Positions 1 through 9,283 are shown, counted from the first letter of the stretch. The stretch: 64,000 nt of DNA from JAJYRX01 sp041655275 (GCA_041655275.1 JBBAFU010000012.1:16437-80436), one strand, 5' to 3'. Numbers and translations: made by a program. The notes: a model not told the origin generated them from the sequence alone.

Positions 1-474
1 GAGTCCAACGCCCCCCGCCACGGAATGCACCAGTAGCTGCTGGCCCGCTTTCAGCGGATAGGCGGTATGCACAAGGTGATACGCCGTCAAGGCAGCTACC
101 GGCAAGACGCTCAGCCGGCGGAGATCGTCACCTGCGGCATCAACCGGTATCACCAGCGCTTGCGGTACGCTCACATACTCGGCGAAAGCGCCCAACATGG
201 CCGTGCCGCTGATGAACAACACCTTCTGCCCTTTATGCAAGCCATCGACGCCGGCACCCAGCATGGTGATCTCGCCCGCGCCTTCGGCCCCGAGAATTGC
301 CGGATAAGTGACGGGATCTGGATAAATACCCTGCCTTTTCTGGATATCACCCCAATTGCAGGCGGCGAACTCGACTTTGATCAGCACTTCGCCGGCGCCT
401 GCCACCGGCGTGGCGACGTTCTGCACACGCAAAGCTTCCAGCCCGCCTGGCGCGTTGACGACGACTGCTTTCAT
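1..474 (-). CDS. NADPH:quinone oxidoreductase-like (zinc-free MDR) protein, 3' end cut by the window edge
   Basis: The first 158 residues are visible on the minus strand, starting at the ATG at 474; the gene runs off the left edge. The protein begins MKAVVVNAPGGLEALRV and carries the GroES-like fold of medium-chain dehydrogenase/reductases (AEGAGEI, GVDGLHKGQKV). It stops at the start of the nucleotide-binding motif (SVAGGVGL). The AxxGVG-type motif and the lack of a structural zinc cysteine cluster point to the quinone oxidoreductase branch. Its ATG lies 2 bases after the stop of the upstream permease, so it is the last visible gene of the ABC-transporter operon. Substrate unknown. Confidence 0.85.
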   Translation of the reverse strand, partial: MKAVVVNAPGGLEALRVQNVATPVAGAGEVLIKVEFAACNWGDIQKRQGIYPDPVTYPAILGAEGAGEITMLGAGVDGLHKGQKVLFISGTAMLGAFAEYVSVPQALVIPVDAAGDDLRRLSVLPVAALTAYHLVHTAYPLKAGQQLLVHSVAGGVGL

Positions 475-476
475 GA

Positions 477-1421
477 TCAGTAATCCTCCCGACTGTAAAA
501 CCGCCCAATGGCTTGCGGTGCCACATTTCTCCCGGCGAACAGGATCAGTGCCAGAATAGACATGACATACGGCAGGGTTGTAAATATTTCATACGGCACA
601 TCCGGATTACTGAATTGCAGGCGCAGCTGCAAAGCATCGAAAAATCCGAACAAAAGCGCCGCCAGCAAGGCACCCAGCGGGCTCCACCGGCCGAGGATCA
701 TTGCAGCAATGGCAATGAACCCCTTACCGGCCGTCATGTCTTCCGAGAACACGAACACCTGGGACAACACGAGATAGCAGCCCCCCAGCGCGACGAACAT
801 ATTGCCGCCGATGATGGCAACGTAGCGAACCCGGGTCACTGAAAGTCCCGCCGTATCGGAGCTGCGCGGGCTGTGGCCCACAGCACGGATATTGAGCCCC
901 CAGGCGGTACGGAACATAATGTAGTACAAGATTGGCACTGCAACATACATCAGATAGACGAGCAAATCCTGATTGAAGAAGATGGGGCCGACAAAAGGCA
1001 ATTTGCTCAGCCCGGGAATGGCAATCTTGGAAAATCCGGGGAGCAGCTTGGTGTTTGCCGTCGGGCCTATTGCGACCCGCGAGAGGAATGCCGTGAACCC
1101 GAGTGCGAAGAGGTTTACGGCGATCCCCGCGACTATTTGATTCACTCCCAGGCTGACCGTCATGATGGCCATGGGAATGGCCAGAAGGCAGCCGCACAAC
1201 AGGCCCATAAGCAGACCCATATAGGGCGATCCCGTATGGAAGGTTCCATAGGCGGCCCCAAAGGCGCCAATGATGAGAAAACCTTCGAGACCGACGTTGA
1301 ACACGCCGGCGCGTTCCGAAAATATCCCACCGACAGCAGCATAGGCCAGCGGCATGGAAAGCCGTATGACTGACGCCAGAAAGGCCGTGATGAGTCCATA
1401 ATCCGCTATTGCATCAAACAC
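477..1421 (-). CDS. ABC transporter permease, BMP/nucleoside-type (second permease)
   Basis: The 314-residue hydrophobic protein belongs to the BPD_transp_2 family of inner-membrane permeases that work with BMP-type binding proteins (YufQ/NupQ-like). The conserved block ERAGVFNVGLEGFLIIGAF near residues 36-55 is typical of this family. It starts with GTG at 1421 and overlaps the end of the preceding permease by 8 bases, which indicates translational coupling. With the other permease it should form the membrane channel of an importer, probably for purine nucleosides or a similar nitrogen heterocycle; the substrate is inferred from the family only. Confidence 0.9.
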   Translation of the reverse strand: MFDAIADYGLITAFLASVIRLSMPLAYAAVGGIFSERAGVFNVGLEGFLIIGAFGAAYGTFHTGSPYMGLLMGLLCGCLLAIPMAIMTVSLGVNQIVAGIAVNLFALGFTAFLSRVAIGPTANTKLLPGFSKIAIPGLSKLPFVGPIFFNQDLLVYLMYVAVPILYYIMFRTAWGLNIRAVGHSPRSSDTAGLSVTRVRYVAIIGGNMFVALGGCYLVLSQVFVFSEDMTAGKGFIAIAAMILGRWSPLGALLAALLFGFFDALQLRLQFSNPDVPYEIFTTLPYVMSILALILFAGRNVAPQAIGRFYSREDY

Positions 1422-2517
1422 GGTCTTCTCCCAGGGCGCTTGCAGACAAGGCTTCGTTCAAGCGCTTGCGGCGATTGATCATCTTTACCAGTCCGCTGCG
1501 CTGATAACTGAATGCAAGACTGGCTGCCACAAAAATAACGACCAACCCCTTGATCGCATCAATGACTGTAATGGGGACACCCACCGCCCGTTGCATCACA
1601 TTTGCACCGCTTTCCAGACCGGCCATGAAGGCTGACGCAATGATGACGGCAAGTGAATTCGCATTCGCGAGAAACGCGATAACGACACCGTCATAGCCAT
1701 AGCCATCGCTGAACAGATGATACAGACGATATTTGAGCCCGATGACCTCGAACGTGCCCGCCAGCCCGGCCAGCGCGCCGCCGATGACCATGGACATGAT
1801 GATGTGCCGGCGCACGGACAGACCTGCATACAGCGCCGCATGCGGGTTGGCGCCCACCGTATTCATGCCGAAACCGATGGAGGTGTACTTCAGCACGACG
1901 AAAATGACGAACGCCGCCAACACACCGAACAGCGCACCGATATGCGCGTCAGTACCATCCATCATGATGGGAAGCAGATATGAGTCCCCCACCTCGTCCG
2001 AATAAGGGTAGGGAGCACCTTCCGCGCGCAAGGGTCCGCCGACCGCAAAACTGACCAGATTGATCGCAATGTAGTTCATCAACAGTGTGATGATGACCTC
2101 GTTCAGATTCCGGTAGGCCTTGAGGATGGCAGGAATCAGGGCCCACAGGGCACCACCCAGCATGCCGACTGCAATCGTGCCCGGAATGGCCAGCCACATC
2201 GGCAAACCGGGCAGCCAAAGGGCGAATAGCGTTGAAAAGAGCGCACCAATGTAAATCTGCCCCTCGCCCCCGACATTGAACAGGCCGACACGGTAGGGCA
2301 AGGCCACAGCCAGACCGGCAAGCAACAGGGGTGACATCTTTGTCAAAGTTGCCGAGAACCCCCAATACTCACCATAGGCACCGACAAAAAGTGCCTTGTA
2401 TGACTCTATGGGGTCATGGCCGGTGATTCGTATCAGCCAGGCACCAACCAGCAGGGACAGCAAGACGGCCCAGACCGTCTTGAGCCGATATACCCAGCGA
2501 ATGAGTTCAAGCTGCAT
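1414..2517 (-). CDS. ABC transporter permease, BMP/nucleoside-type (first permease)
   Basis: The 367-residue multi-pass protein is of the YufP/NupP type. It has an N-terminal membrane segment (residues about 12-30) and the family block LPYRVGLFNVGGEGQIYIGA near 73-92. The ATG at 2517 lies inside the end of the ATPase gene (11-base overlap) and its own stop overlaps the second permease, so the three genes are tightly coupled. Together they form an inner-membrane importer with a heterodimeric permease and one double-domain ATPase. Confidence 0.9.
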   Translation of the reverse strand: MQLELIRWVYRLKTVWAVLLSLLVGAWLIRITGHDPIESYKALFVGAYGEYWGFSATLTKMSPLLLAGLAVALPYRVGLFNVGGEGQIYIGALFSTLFALWLPGLPMWLAIPGTIAVGMLGGALWALIPAILKAYRNLNEVIITLLMNYIAINLVSFAVGGPLRAEGAPYPYSDEVGDSYLLPIMMDGTDAHIGALFGVLAAFVIFVVLKYTSIGFGMNTVGANPHAALYAGLSVRRHIIMSMVIGGALAGLAGTFEVIGLKYRLYHLFSDGYGYDGVVIAFLANANSLAVIIASAFMAGLESGANVMQRAVGVPITVIDAIKGLVVIFVAASLAFSYQRSGLVKMINRRKRLNEALSASALGEDRV

Positions 2518-4048
2518 TGCTGTCAGCCTCCCTGAATCCAGCCATCAGTTTTCCTATTTCTTCATTGCTTGTTTCGCCCGGCACCACATAGCCGGAAATC
2601 GTGCCCTTGTACAGCACTGCGACGCGATCACAGATCGCCAGTATGTGCTCGAGTTCGGTGGATATGTAGATGATTGCCACGCCTTTGTTGCGCTCGGCGA
2701 TCAGGGTATTCTGCACAAATTCGATTGCACCAACGTCCAGCCCCTTGCACGGCTGTGATACGACGAGCAGATGAGGCCCGGCCTCGATTTCCCGTGCCAA
2801 TATCACTTTTTGCTGATTGCCCCCCGACAGCCGGCGGACGGCCTGATGGATACCATCAGCCTTCACCTGATATTTGACGACATGCTCTTCTGCGAACTCG
2901 CTGATGTAGCGCCGATTGAGGATACCCATCGGTCCTTTGACCGGCTTCTTGTAGAAGTTGCGCAACACCATATTGTCGGCAACGCTGTAGTCCAGCACCA
3001 GACCTGTCCTGTGCCGATCTTCCGGCACAAAGCCGATCTTCAGCGTATGAATGCGATCCGAAACCGAGTAGTCCGAAAGGTCCTTGTTGTCGAGTTTGAT
3101 CTCGCCGGCGGTATAGGGGCGCAGCCCGGCGAGGACTTCGGCCAGTTCCGCCTGGCCATTACCATCCACGCCCGCAAAACCAAGAATCTCTCCAGGCGCA
3201 ACCTCGAAAGACATGTCGGACAATCCATCGTAGCCGCGATCATTGCGTGCGCGCACATTCCTGAAAGTAAGCAGCGGCGGCTTTCCGGCCACAATGGCCG
3301 TTCGCGCGCTCTCGTCAATCTTGAACACCACATCACGGCCGACCATCAAGCGCGCCAGGTGCCGGGCGGTCGTATCTTGCGTCACCACCTCATCCGTTAC
3401 TTTTCCCAAACGCATCACAGTGACACGATCGGACAAGGCCATCACTTCCTCGAGCTTGTGCGTAATGAGGATAATGGTTTTCCCACTGGCGCGCAGCTTG
3501 CGCAAAACTTCGAAGAAGGACGCCGTTTCGACAGGCGTCAGTACACTTGTCGGCTCATCCAGGATGAGCAGGTCGGCATCCCGATACAGACACTTCAGGA
3601 TTTCCACTCGTTGCTGCATGCCAATCGGCATCCCGGCAATCGTCGCCTCCGGATCGACATCGAAACCGAATTCTTCCGAAAGCGCCGCAAGCCGGGCGGC
3701 ATGCTGCTTCAGATTGAGGCGCCAGCTGCCCGGCAGACCGAGGACGACATTTTCCGTCACAGTCAGTGGCTCAACCAGCATGAAATGCTGATGCACCATA
3801 CCAATGCCCAGGCTCATCGCCTTGCGCGGACTTTCAATAGAAACTTCGACACCATCGAACACGATCTTCCCGGCATCGGGCTCGAGCAAGCCATACAGCA
3901 TGCTGACCAGGGTGCTCTTGCCGGCGCCATTCTCGCCAAGAATGGCATGAATCGAGCCACGCTCTACATGGATGGTCACATCATCGTTGGCGCGTACTGC
4001 ACCAAATTGCTTGTACAGTGACTGTACAGACAGAATATCTTGCCTCAC
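2507..4048 (-). CDS. ABC transporter ATP-binding protein with two nucleotide-binding domains (nucleoside/BMP type)
   Basis: This is a cytoplasmic ATPase of about 513 residues with two tandem ATPase domains. The first has a classical Walker A (GENGAGKST), Walker B (LLILDEPTSVL) and H-loop (ILITHK). The second has the degenerate Walker A GVDGNGQAEL, signature LSGGNQQK and Walker B-like LLVVSQPCKGLDVGAIE. That asymmetry is normal for sugar/nucleoside (RbsA/YufO-type) ATPases. The GTG at 4048 is preferred because GGGAG lies 7 bases upstream; a TTG one codon earlier is possible. It is second in the operon after the binding protein. Confidence 0.9.
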   Translation of the reverse strand: MRQDILSVQSLYKQFGAVRANDDVTIHVERGSIHAILGENGAGKSTLVSMLYGLLEPDAGKIVFDGVEVSIESPRKAMSLGIGMVHQHFMLVEPLTVTENVVLGLPGSWRLNLKQHAARLAALSEEFGFDVDPEATIAGMPIGMQQRVEILKCLYRDADLLILDEPTSVLTPVETASFFEVLRKLRASGKTIILITHKLEEVMALSDRVTVMRLGKVTDEVVTQDTTARHLARLMVGRDVVFKIDESARTAIVAGKPPLLTFRNVRARNDRGYDGLSDMSFEVAPGEILGFAGVDGNGQAELAEVLAGLRPYTAGEIKLDNKDLSDYSVSDRIHTLKIGFVPEDRHRTGLVLDYSVADNMVLRNFYKKPVKGPMGILNRRYISEFAEEHVVKYQVKADGIHQAVRRLSGGNQQKVILAREIEAGPHLLVVSQPCKGLDVGAIEFVQNTLIAERNKGVAIIYISTELEHILAICDRVAVLYKGTISGYVVPGETSNEEIGKLMAGFREADSNAA

Positions 4049-4111
4049 CAAACCTCTCCCGGCGGTAAGAGGCCGCGCGACCGGCGGCCTCTCCTCTTCC
4101 TGTTGTATTAC

Positions 4112-5068
4112 TTACAGCTTGATTTCGTGGCTGTGAAGCTTGCGGATGACCTCTTCGGTTTCCTCGACGACCTCCTTGGGAATGGAAGGGTGATACGTTC
4201 CCAGCGTCCCGGCGTCCGTACCGATCTCAACCTGATAGACTTCGTTGCTGACCTTGCCTTCCATGGCATCCTTCAGGAAATCGACAATGGCAACACGGAA
4301 ATCCATGACCGCTGACTGCAGTGCCGTATCAGGCCAGTTTTCGTAAACGTCCTGCCACACGCCAAAGGCCCAGGCGCCTTTTTCCTGTGCTGCCTGCAAC
4401 ACGCCGATCTGGGCATTATCCAGCAACGAAAACACGACCTCGATATCCTGATCAAGCTGGTTGAGCGCCGCCTCCTTTCCTTTGGCGACATCATCCCACT
4501 CGTTGGTGTAGGTCACGAGAAATTCGGCATCCGGATGGACGCTGACAAAACCTTTCTTGTAGCCATCTTCAAGGTCTGTCGCGATCTGGATCTTCTGGCC
4601 GCTGATATAGCCGGTCTTTGGTTTCTCGGACATCTTGCCTGCAAGAAAACCCAGCGCATAACCAAATTGCTTGAAATTAAAAGTAAGGGAGGCGACGCCC
4701 TGGTCTTTCACAAAACCATTGGTCACGACAAAAAGCGTGTCCTTGTTGCGTTTTGCCGCACGCTTGGCGGCATCAACCCATTCGCCGCCATGACCAAAGA
4801 CAACGTTGTAGCCTCTGCGACCATAATCGGACATGGCTTCCAGCTGATCCGGCTGAGCCACTTTTTCGCTGTAAGCCACCTCGATGCCGAGCACCTCCTT
4901 GGCGCGCATAATGGCTTCATAGCCCTGCTGATTCCATGATTGGTCGGTGATGCTTCCCGGCATCACCATTGCAGCCTTGAACGAGCTGTCAGCCGCCTGT
5001 GCCGCACCCGTCATCGCGACAAAGGTACTGGCAAGCATGACATTGCCCAGGATGGATCTGATTTTCAT
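4112..5068 (-). CDS. BMP-family periplasmic substrate-binding protein
   Basis: A 318-residue Bmp/PnrA-type binding protein. The first 26 residues (MKIRSILGNVMLASTFVAMT...AQA) form a Sec signal peptide without a lipobox cysteine, so it should be a soluble periplasmic protein. The family block FKAAMVMPGSITDQSWNQQG follows, then VVFGHGGEWVDAAKRAAK and WQDVYENWPD. Family members bind purine nucleosides, purines or related heterocycles; the exact ligand here is not readable. It lies 63 bases upstream of the ATPase gene and defines the importer together with 477-4048. Confidence 0.9.
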   Translation of the reverse strand: MKIRSILGNVMLASTFVAMTGAAQAADSSFKAAMVMPGSITDQSWNQQGYEAIMRAKEVLGIEVAYSEKVAQPDQLEAMSDYGRRGYNVVFGHGGEWVDAAKRAAKRNKDTLFVVTNGFVKDQGVASLTFNFKQFGYALGFLAGKMSEKPKTGYISGQKIQIATDLEDGYKKGFVSVHPDAEFLVTYTNEWDDVAKGKEAALNQLDQDIEVVFSLLDNAQIGVLQAAQEKGAWAFGVWQDVYENWPDTALQSAVMDFRVAIVDFLKDAMEGKVSNEVYQVEIGTDAGTLGTYHPSIPKEVVEETEEVIRKLHSHEIKL

Positions 5069-5138
5069 GATGACTCCTCATTGGTAGAATAAAGTTGACA
5101 TGGACGCTTGATCATCGTCTCTGTCAATAGTGGGACAT

Positions 5139-5162
5139 CCGTGGCCCGGCCACTGGCCACGG
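5139..5162 (-). terminator. GC-rich hairpin between deacetylase and binding-protein genes
   Basis: Inverted repeat CCGTGGCC (5139-5146) and GGCCACGG (5155-5162) lies about 8 bases after the stop of the deacetylase gene. No U-run follows on the minus strand. It may be a weak attenuator or an RNA-stabilising hairpin that raises the level of the downstream binding protein relative to the enzyme genes; the role is inferred. Confidence 0.4.
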
Positions 5163-5169
5163 ACCTGAC

Positions 5170-6069
5170 TCAATCGGTCTTGCGATGCAGTGACACCGGC
5201 TCGGTTCGATAGGGTAGTTCGACGATCCGGGGGCTGTGCTCCCCGGCATCGATGCATTGGCGCACATGAGCCGCAATCTCGCCCAGTGTGGCGAACCAGA
5301 CATCCTTCTCACGAATTTCAAGCAGCAGCTTTTCTATGGCGTGCCATCGACCCAGACGCCCGGTCAGAAACGGATGCCAGATGGTCATCCATACGCCACC
5401 GTGAGCGTAATGCGCCTCGAACTCCTCGCGATAGTTGGCAATGGCGTCGCTTGGTGTTTTCACCGGAACCGAATAACCCAGCTCCGGCGTGTGCGCATAC
5501 TGCGGGTAATCATCCATTCCCCAGTGCGCCGGAATTTCTATCAGCTCGCCACCGCCGGCCCGGATCACATAGGGCTGATCATCCTCCATGAGAGAGGAGT
5601 CGTATACGAAGCCTTCCCGAACCAGCAGCTCTGCCGTATTTCTGGAAAAAGAATACATGGGTGCACGCCAGCCCCGGACTTGTGTTCCACCGATTTTCTC
5701 GAGCGACGCACGTGCGCGGCATAGCCAATAATGCTCCTCATCCCGGGTAAAATCAAAAGATGACTCGTGAATATAGCTGTGCAAGGCTATTTCATGGCCT
5801 TGATCAACCATGGACTGCACAGCACCCGGATGCGTCTCCGCACACCACGCCGGTACGAAAAACGTTTGCTTGACATCGAGCTTGCGGTAGGTTTCCAGGA
5901 TACGTGGTATCGCTACCTCCGGACCATAACGCAACATCGAGGTTGCGGTTACAAGGTCAGGTGCGCGGTCGCGCTGGGCAATATGGACCAGGCTGTCCGC
6001 ATCCATGTCAAAGGTGACAGCAACGGCACAACGGGCGCCATTGGGCCACTTGATCGGGTTTCTGATCAT
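5170..6069 (-). CDS. Polysaccharide deacetylase-family hydrolase (allantoinase PuuE-like)
   Basis: A 299-residue NodB-fold protein without signal peptide. It has the metal/catalytic Asp motif (VAVTFDMDAD, residues about 16-25), the H-x3-H motif (HSYIH, about 97-101), RGWRAPMYSFS and IWHPFLTGR. Cytoplasmic members of this subfamily such as PuuE open cyclic ureides (allantoin) rather than cell-wall sugars. The ATG at 6069 has GGAG 8 bases upstream. It lies between a ureohydrolase and a purine-type importer, which supports a role in opening or deacylating a nitrogen-rich small molecule. Substrate inferred only. Confidence 0.8.
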   Translation of the reverse strand: MIRNPIKWPNGARCAVAVTFDMDADSLVHIAQRDRAPDLVTATSMLRYGPEVAIPRILETYRKLDVKQTFFVPAWCAETHPGAVQSMVDQGHEIALHSYIHESSFDFTRDEEHYWLCRARASLEKIGGTQVRGWRAPMYSFSRNTAELLVREGFVYDSSLMEDDQPYVIRAGGGELIEIPAHWGMDDYPQYAHTPELGYSVPVKTPSDAIANYREEFEAHYAHGGVWMTIWHPFLTGRLGRWHAIEKLLLEIREKDVWFATLGEIAAHVRQCIDAGEHSPRIVELPYRTEPVSLHRKTD

Positions 6070-6130
6070 TTCTGATACTCCACGGTACGTGTTGTTCTAG
6101 GGGTATATTTGCAAGAACGCCGCCGTATCA

Positions 6131-7141
6131 TCACTGGGCCTCTTGCGTGCTATGAGCGGTTTTCCAGCTGTCCTTTCTGTCAAGGCGAATGGCTGCAAGA
6201 CAGGCCATGGCCTCCGCGAACAGGCGCGCCGCCAGAGTGGACGTTGTTCCACTACGGCTGTCAAAGTCGGGGGCCACCTCAACAACATCAAAGCCAATGA
6301 AGCCATTCCGGGCCACAATACGCAAGCCCTGAATGATCTCGCGAGACGTCAGACCGCCCGGCTCAGGGCTGTTGGTGCCGGGTGCAAACCCGGGATCCAC
6401 GCTGTCAATATCGACACTGACGTAAATCGGACTTTGTCCACCGTCGCTCGCGATCTCGAGCGCCTGCGATGCAATGGCAACCATGCCTTGCGCTTCGACC
6501 TGCGCCATCGGGAAGACGGTGATGCCCAGGGCCTTGTATCGCGGCGTCCACTCGGGCAGATTGCGCGGCCCTCTTGCGCCAATAATCACCACCCGTTCCG
6601 GATCTACATTCGGCAGCTCGCAAATCCTTTGTATCGGTGACGCCCGTGTCAGACGGTCACCCTGAAAGGATTCGCTCAAATCAAGGTGGGTGTCGAAGAC
6701 GACAAGCCCCACCGGTTTCGACTGATGACGTGCCAGTGCATCGACCGCAGGATAGGTGATGCCATGATCACCGCCTATGCTCATCGGAATGATGCCTTTC
6801 GCGCTCAGCGCATCGAGGCGCTGGATGAAGCGTCGGTAGCTTTCCGCATTATCTCCGGCAACGACATCGACATTCCCGACATCAATCGCACGTATCGTCG
6901 ATAGCACCGGGATGTCCCAGTCAAAGTTGTAGTCTCCGAAAAGCAGGGAATATTTCCTGATTTCATCCGGTGCACGGCGGGTAGCACCCCCCCTGAAGGT
7001 AGCGAGCCCGTCATAAGGCATGCCGATCACGGCAACTTCAACATCCGTGCCCGTGAGTGCAGGATCATATTTCAGGGCCATGAAGGGCGGCACGTCGCCG
7101 TAAATCATAGGCACACCCGCAGTACTCAAAGACTCCCGCAT
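6131..7141 (-). CDS. Ureohydrolase (agmatinase/arginase family), paralogue 1
   Basis: A 336-residue manganese- or nickel-type ureohydrolase. All metal-binding motifs are present: GGDHG (about 142-146), FDTHLD (about 169-174) and SVDIDSVDP (about 242-250). The catalytic region FDVVEVAP is also intact, so it should be active. Family members cleave guanidino groups to release urea (agmatine, guanidinobutyrate, guanidine and others). The ATG at 7141 has GGGAG 7 bases upstream. It is the first gene of the minus-strand operon with the deacetylase and ABC importer and diverges from the creatininase gene. Confidence 0.88.
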   Translation of the reverse strand: MRESLSTAGVPMIYGDVPPFMALKYDPALTGTDVEVAVIGMPYDGLATFRGGATRRAPDEIRKYSLLFGDYNFDWDIPVLSTIRAIDVGNVDVVAGDNAESYRRFIQRLDALSAKGIIPMSIGGDHGITYPAVDALARHQSKPVGLVVFDTHLDLSESFQGDRLTRASPIQRICELPNVDPERVVIIGARGPRNLPEWTPRYKALGITVFPMAQVEAQGMVAIASQALEIASDGGQSPIYVSVDIDSVDPGFAPGTNSPEPGGLTSREIIQGLRIVARNGFIGFDVVEVAPDFDSRSGTTSTLAARLFAEAMACLAAIRLDRKDSWKTAHSTQEAQ

Positions 7142-7179
7142 CGACCGTCTCCCGAAATTTGTGATATCGCCTTTTTTGA

Positions 7180-7237
7180 TTTACTTCATACTAGCATCAT
7201 GATTTGTCGCCTGTAAATTCGCTATATATGAAGTAAA
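7180..7237. promoter_or_regulatory. Divergent regulatory region with a widely spaced inverted repeat
   Basis: The 226-base gap between the divergent ureohydrolase and creatininase genes is AT-rich. It contains two perfect inverted arms, TTTACTTCATA at 7180-7190 and TATGAAGTAAA at 7227-7237, 36 bases apart. Such arms are typical of operators for dimeric or looping regulators controlling both directions. No regulator gene adjoins it in the window. I could not assign a confident -35/-10 pair, and no guanidine-riboswitch motif was recognised. Confidence 0.55.
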
Positions 7238-7367
7238 CTTGCTTTTTTTAAAAATCAAGGATTCAAGCATGCGTGCTATTGTCTATCGGTAGTAATCCAG
7301 GGTCACCGCTCAACAAGAAGAAAACCCTGAACGATACAACACAACCCCCCAATGGAGACAGCGCGAC

Positions 7368-8156
7368 ATGAGCTCGAAGACACGAATGATTCAGGAGATG
7401 GATTGGGTCACCTATCAGAAGCATGTGGCAAATGGCGCCATTGCTATGCTGCCTGTCGGTGCGACAGAGCAGCACGGGCCCCACATGGCGTTGTCCGTTG
7501 ATGCGATCTTGCCGTCGGCCGTTGCCAGGGAGGCTGCGTCCCACGTGAATGGCCTGGTTGCACCGGCCCTGCCCTACGGTTGCCGCTCGCTCCCGCGCTG
7601 TGGCGGCGGAGAGGCTTTCCCCGGAACGCTGAGCATCGCCTCGCACACTTTTTCACTTCTGGTGAAGGACGTCATCTGCGCACTGGTCAAGGACGGTTTC
7701 CGACGAGTCGTCGTTATGCCCGGCCATTTCGAGAACATCTGGCCTGCAAACGAAGGCATTCAACTGGCCCTGGATCACCTGGCAGGCAGAGGGCTGGATG
7801 ATCTGTCCATCCTGCGCGTAGATTTCTTCGAACTCGTACGGCCGGAAACACTCGACGCCCTGTTTCCCAACGGTTTTCCCGGCACGGAGCTCGAACATGC
7901 AGCGCTACTCGAAACCTCGCTGATGCTGCACGTGGCGCCAGCTCTTGTCGACACGAGCAAGATTCCTGACGATGGGCCGGCCCGGGTACCCGCCTACGAT
8001 CGTTTTCCAAAACCCGCCGGCTATATTCCTCCATCCGGGGTGTTGGCCCCCGCCCAGGGAGCCAGTGCCGAAAAAGGCGCGCTACTCATGAAGGACCATG
8101 TCGAGGGCGTTGTGGCTGCGATCCGGGATGGTTTTGAGCTTCCGGGCAGCAACTGA
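7368..8156 (+). CDS. Creatininase-family amidohydrolase
   Basis: A 262-residue protein with end-to-end resemblance to creatinine amidohydrolase, which hydrolyses the ring of creatinine to creatine. Metal-site motifs are present: GATEQHGPHMALSVDAI (Glu and His, then Asp, residues about 27-43) and MPGHFEN (His and Glu, about 117-123). The GGGEAFPGTLSI and ELEHAALLETSLML blocks also match true creatininases rather than the mycofactocin branch. GGAG lies upstream of the ATG at 7368. It leads a two-gene plus-strand operon with a ureohydrolase, so a cyclic amide could be opened here and its guanidino group cleaved next; that coupling is inferred. Confidence 0.88.
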   Translation: MSSKTRMIQEMDWVTYQKHVANGAIAMLPVGATEQHGPHMALSVDAILPSAVAREAASHVNGLVAPALPYGCRSLPRCGGGEAFPGTLSIASHTFSLLVKDVICALVKDGFRRVVVMPGHFENIWPANEGIQLALDHLAGRGLDDLSILRVDFFELVRPETLDALFPNGFPGTELEHAALLETSLMLHVAPALVDTSKIPDDGPARVPAYDRFPKPAGYIPPSGVLAPAQGASAEKGALLMKDHVEGVVAAIRDGFELPGSN

Positions 8157-8236
8157 TTGATACCCGCCAACAAGAAGGAGCGCTTCCCGACTCGCGAGGA
8201 AGCGACTTCCACCCCATTTTCAACAAGGAGCATGCA

Positions 8237-9193
8237 ATGAGCGAGCACAATACGAGAGCGCCCCGTTCCATCTTTCAGACTTTTCTTGATCTGCCCTATG
8301 TCGCCAATGTCGCTGATGTCGATGCAGAAATTGCCATCATCGGCATGCCTTATGGTGACCCTTATTCGGTTGACGAGCTGGTGAACGACCAGACAAATGC
8401 ACCCACTGCCCTGCGCCGCGCCTCCATGCGCCTGTGCCAGTCACTGGACCGCTACGATTTCGACATCGGCGGCACGGTTTTCGATGGTCGCCCCATCAGA
8501 ATGGTGGACATGGGAGACATCGCGGCGGACTTGCAGGACATCCATCACCATTACCGTTTCGCAGAACAAACCATTCGCGCACTGGTAGCCAAAGGTGTGC
8601 TGCCCATCTCCATCGGCGGTGATCACGGCATTCCCATCCCCATCCTGCGCGGGCTGGATCAAATGGGTCCCGTCACGATCATTCACCTCGATGCGCATCT
8701 TGATTGGCGCGATGAAGTCAACGATGTCAGGGAAGGCTTCTCGAGCACTATCCGCCGGGCTTCCGAGATGGCGCATATCGGCCAGATTTTTCAGCTGGGG
8801 ATTCGCGGCTCCGGCAGTGCCCGGCCCGAGGAAGTGGAAGATGCGCTGGCGCACGGCGCCCAGATCATCACGCATGCCGAGTGGGAAGACGCAGGGACTG
8901 CTGCCATCCTGGAACGGATACCGGACAACGGCAACTACTACATCACCATTGACGCGGATGGCTTCGACCCGTCGGTGATGCCGGCAGTGGCTCTGCCGCA
9001 ACCCGGTGGTATCAAATACCGGGAAGCCATTGACCTGATCAAGGGCATTGTCGCCAAAGGCCGGGTTATTGGCATGGATATCGTGGAGATCACCCCGGAA
9101 CGCGACGTCAATGAAATCTCGTCAATCACAGCGGGACACATCATCCTGAACCTCATTGGCGCGGCGGTGCGCGCCAATTATTTCGAACGCTAG
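8237..9193 (+). CDS. Ureohydrolase (agmatinase family), paralogue 2
   Basis: A 318-residue ureohydrolase with the metal motifs GGDHG, LDAHLDW and TIDADGFDPS and the catalytic GMDIVEITP. The usual arginase-like PxxGG loop reads LPQPGGI. AGGAG lies 6 bases before the ATG. It is 80 bases downstream of the creatininase and most likely co-transcribed. Unlike paralogue 1 its N-terminal half lacks the common RxGARxGP block; it has DELVNDQTNAPTALRRAS at the equivalent place, which suggests a different substrate pocket. Substrate unknown. Confidence 0.88.
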   Translation: MSEHNTRAPRSIFQTFLDLPYVANVADVDAEIAIIGMPYGDPYSVDELVNDQTNAPTALRRASMRLCQSLDRYDFDIGGTVFDGRPIRMVDMGDIAADLQDIHHHYRFAEQTIRALVAKGVLPISIGGDHGIPIPILRGLDQMGPVTIIHLDAHLDWRDEVNDVREGFSSTIRRASEMAHIGQIFQLGIRGSGSARPEEVEDALAHGAQIITHAEWEDAGTAAILERIPDNGNYYITIDADGFDPSVMPAVALPQPGGIKYREAIDLIKGIVAKGRVIGMDIVEITPERDVNEISSITAGHIILNLIGAAVRANYFER

Positions 9194-9220
9194 CCAGCGT
9201 ATTGAACTGATTCAGAATTG

Positions 9221-9258
9221 AGGACTCCCTGTAATCCATGCAGGGAGTCCTTCTTGCT
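9221..9258 (+). terminator. Intrinsic terminator after the creatininase-ureohydrolase operon
   Basis: An 11-base perfect stem, AGGACTCCCTG (9221-9231) and CAGGGAGTCCT (9241-9251), is followed by the pyrimidine-rich TCTTGCTTC. It lies in the convergent gap 28 bases after the ureohydrolase stop. Confidence 0.75.
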
Positions 9259-9283
9259 TCCACAGCGTGTGGGTGCAACCGGA

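Noticed and set aside
7142..7367. Possible guanidine riboswitch upstream of the creatininase or ureohydrolase genes
   Set aside because: I looked for the conserved ykkC, mini-ykkC and guanidine-III motifs because of the gene content and found none; only the spaced inverted repeat is clear.
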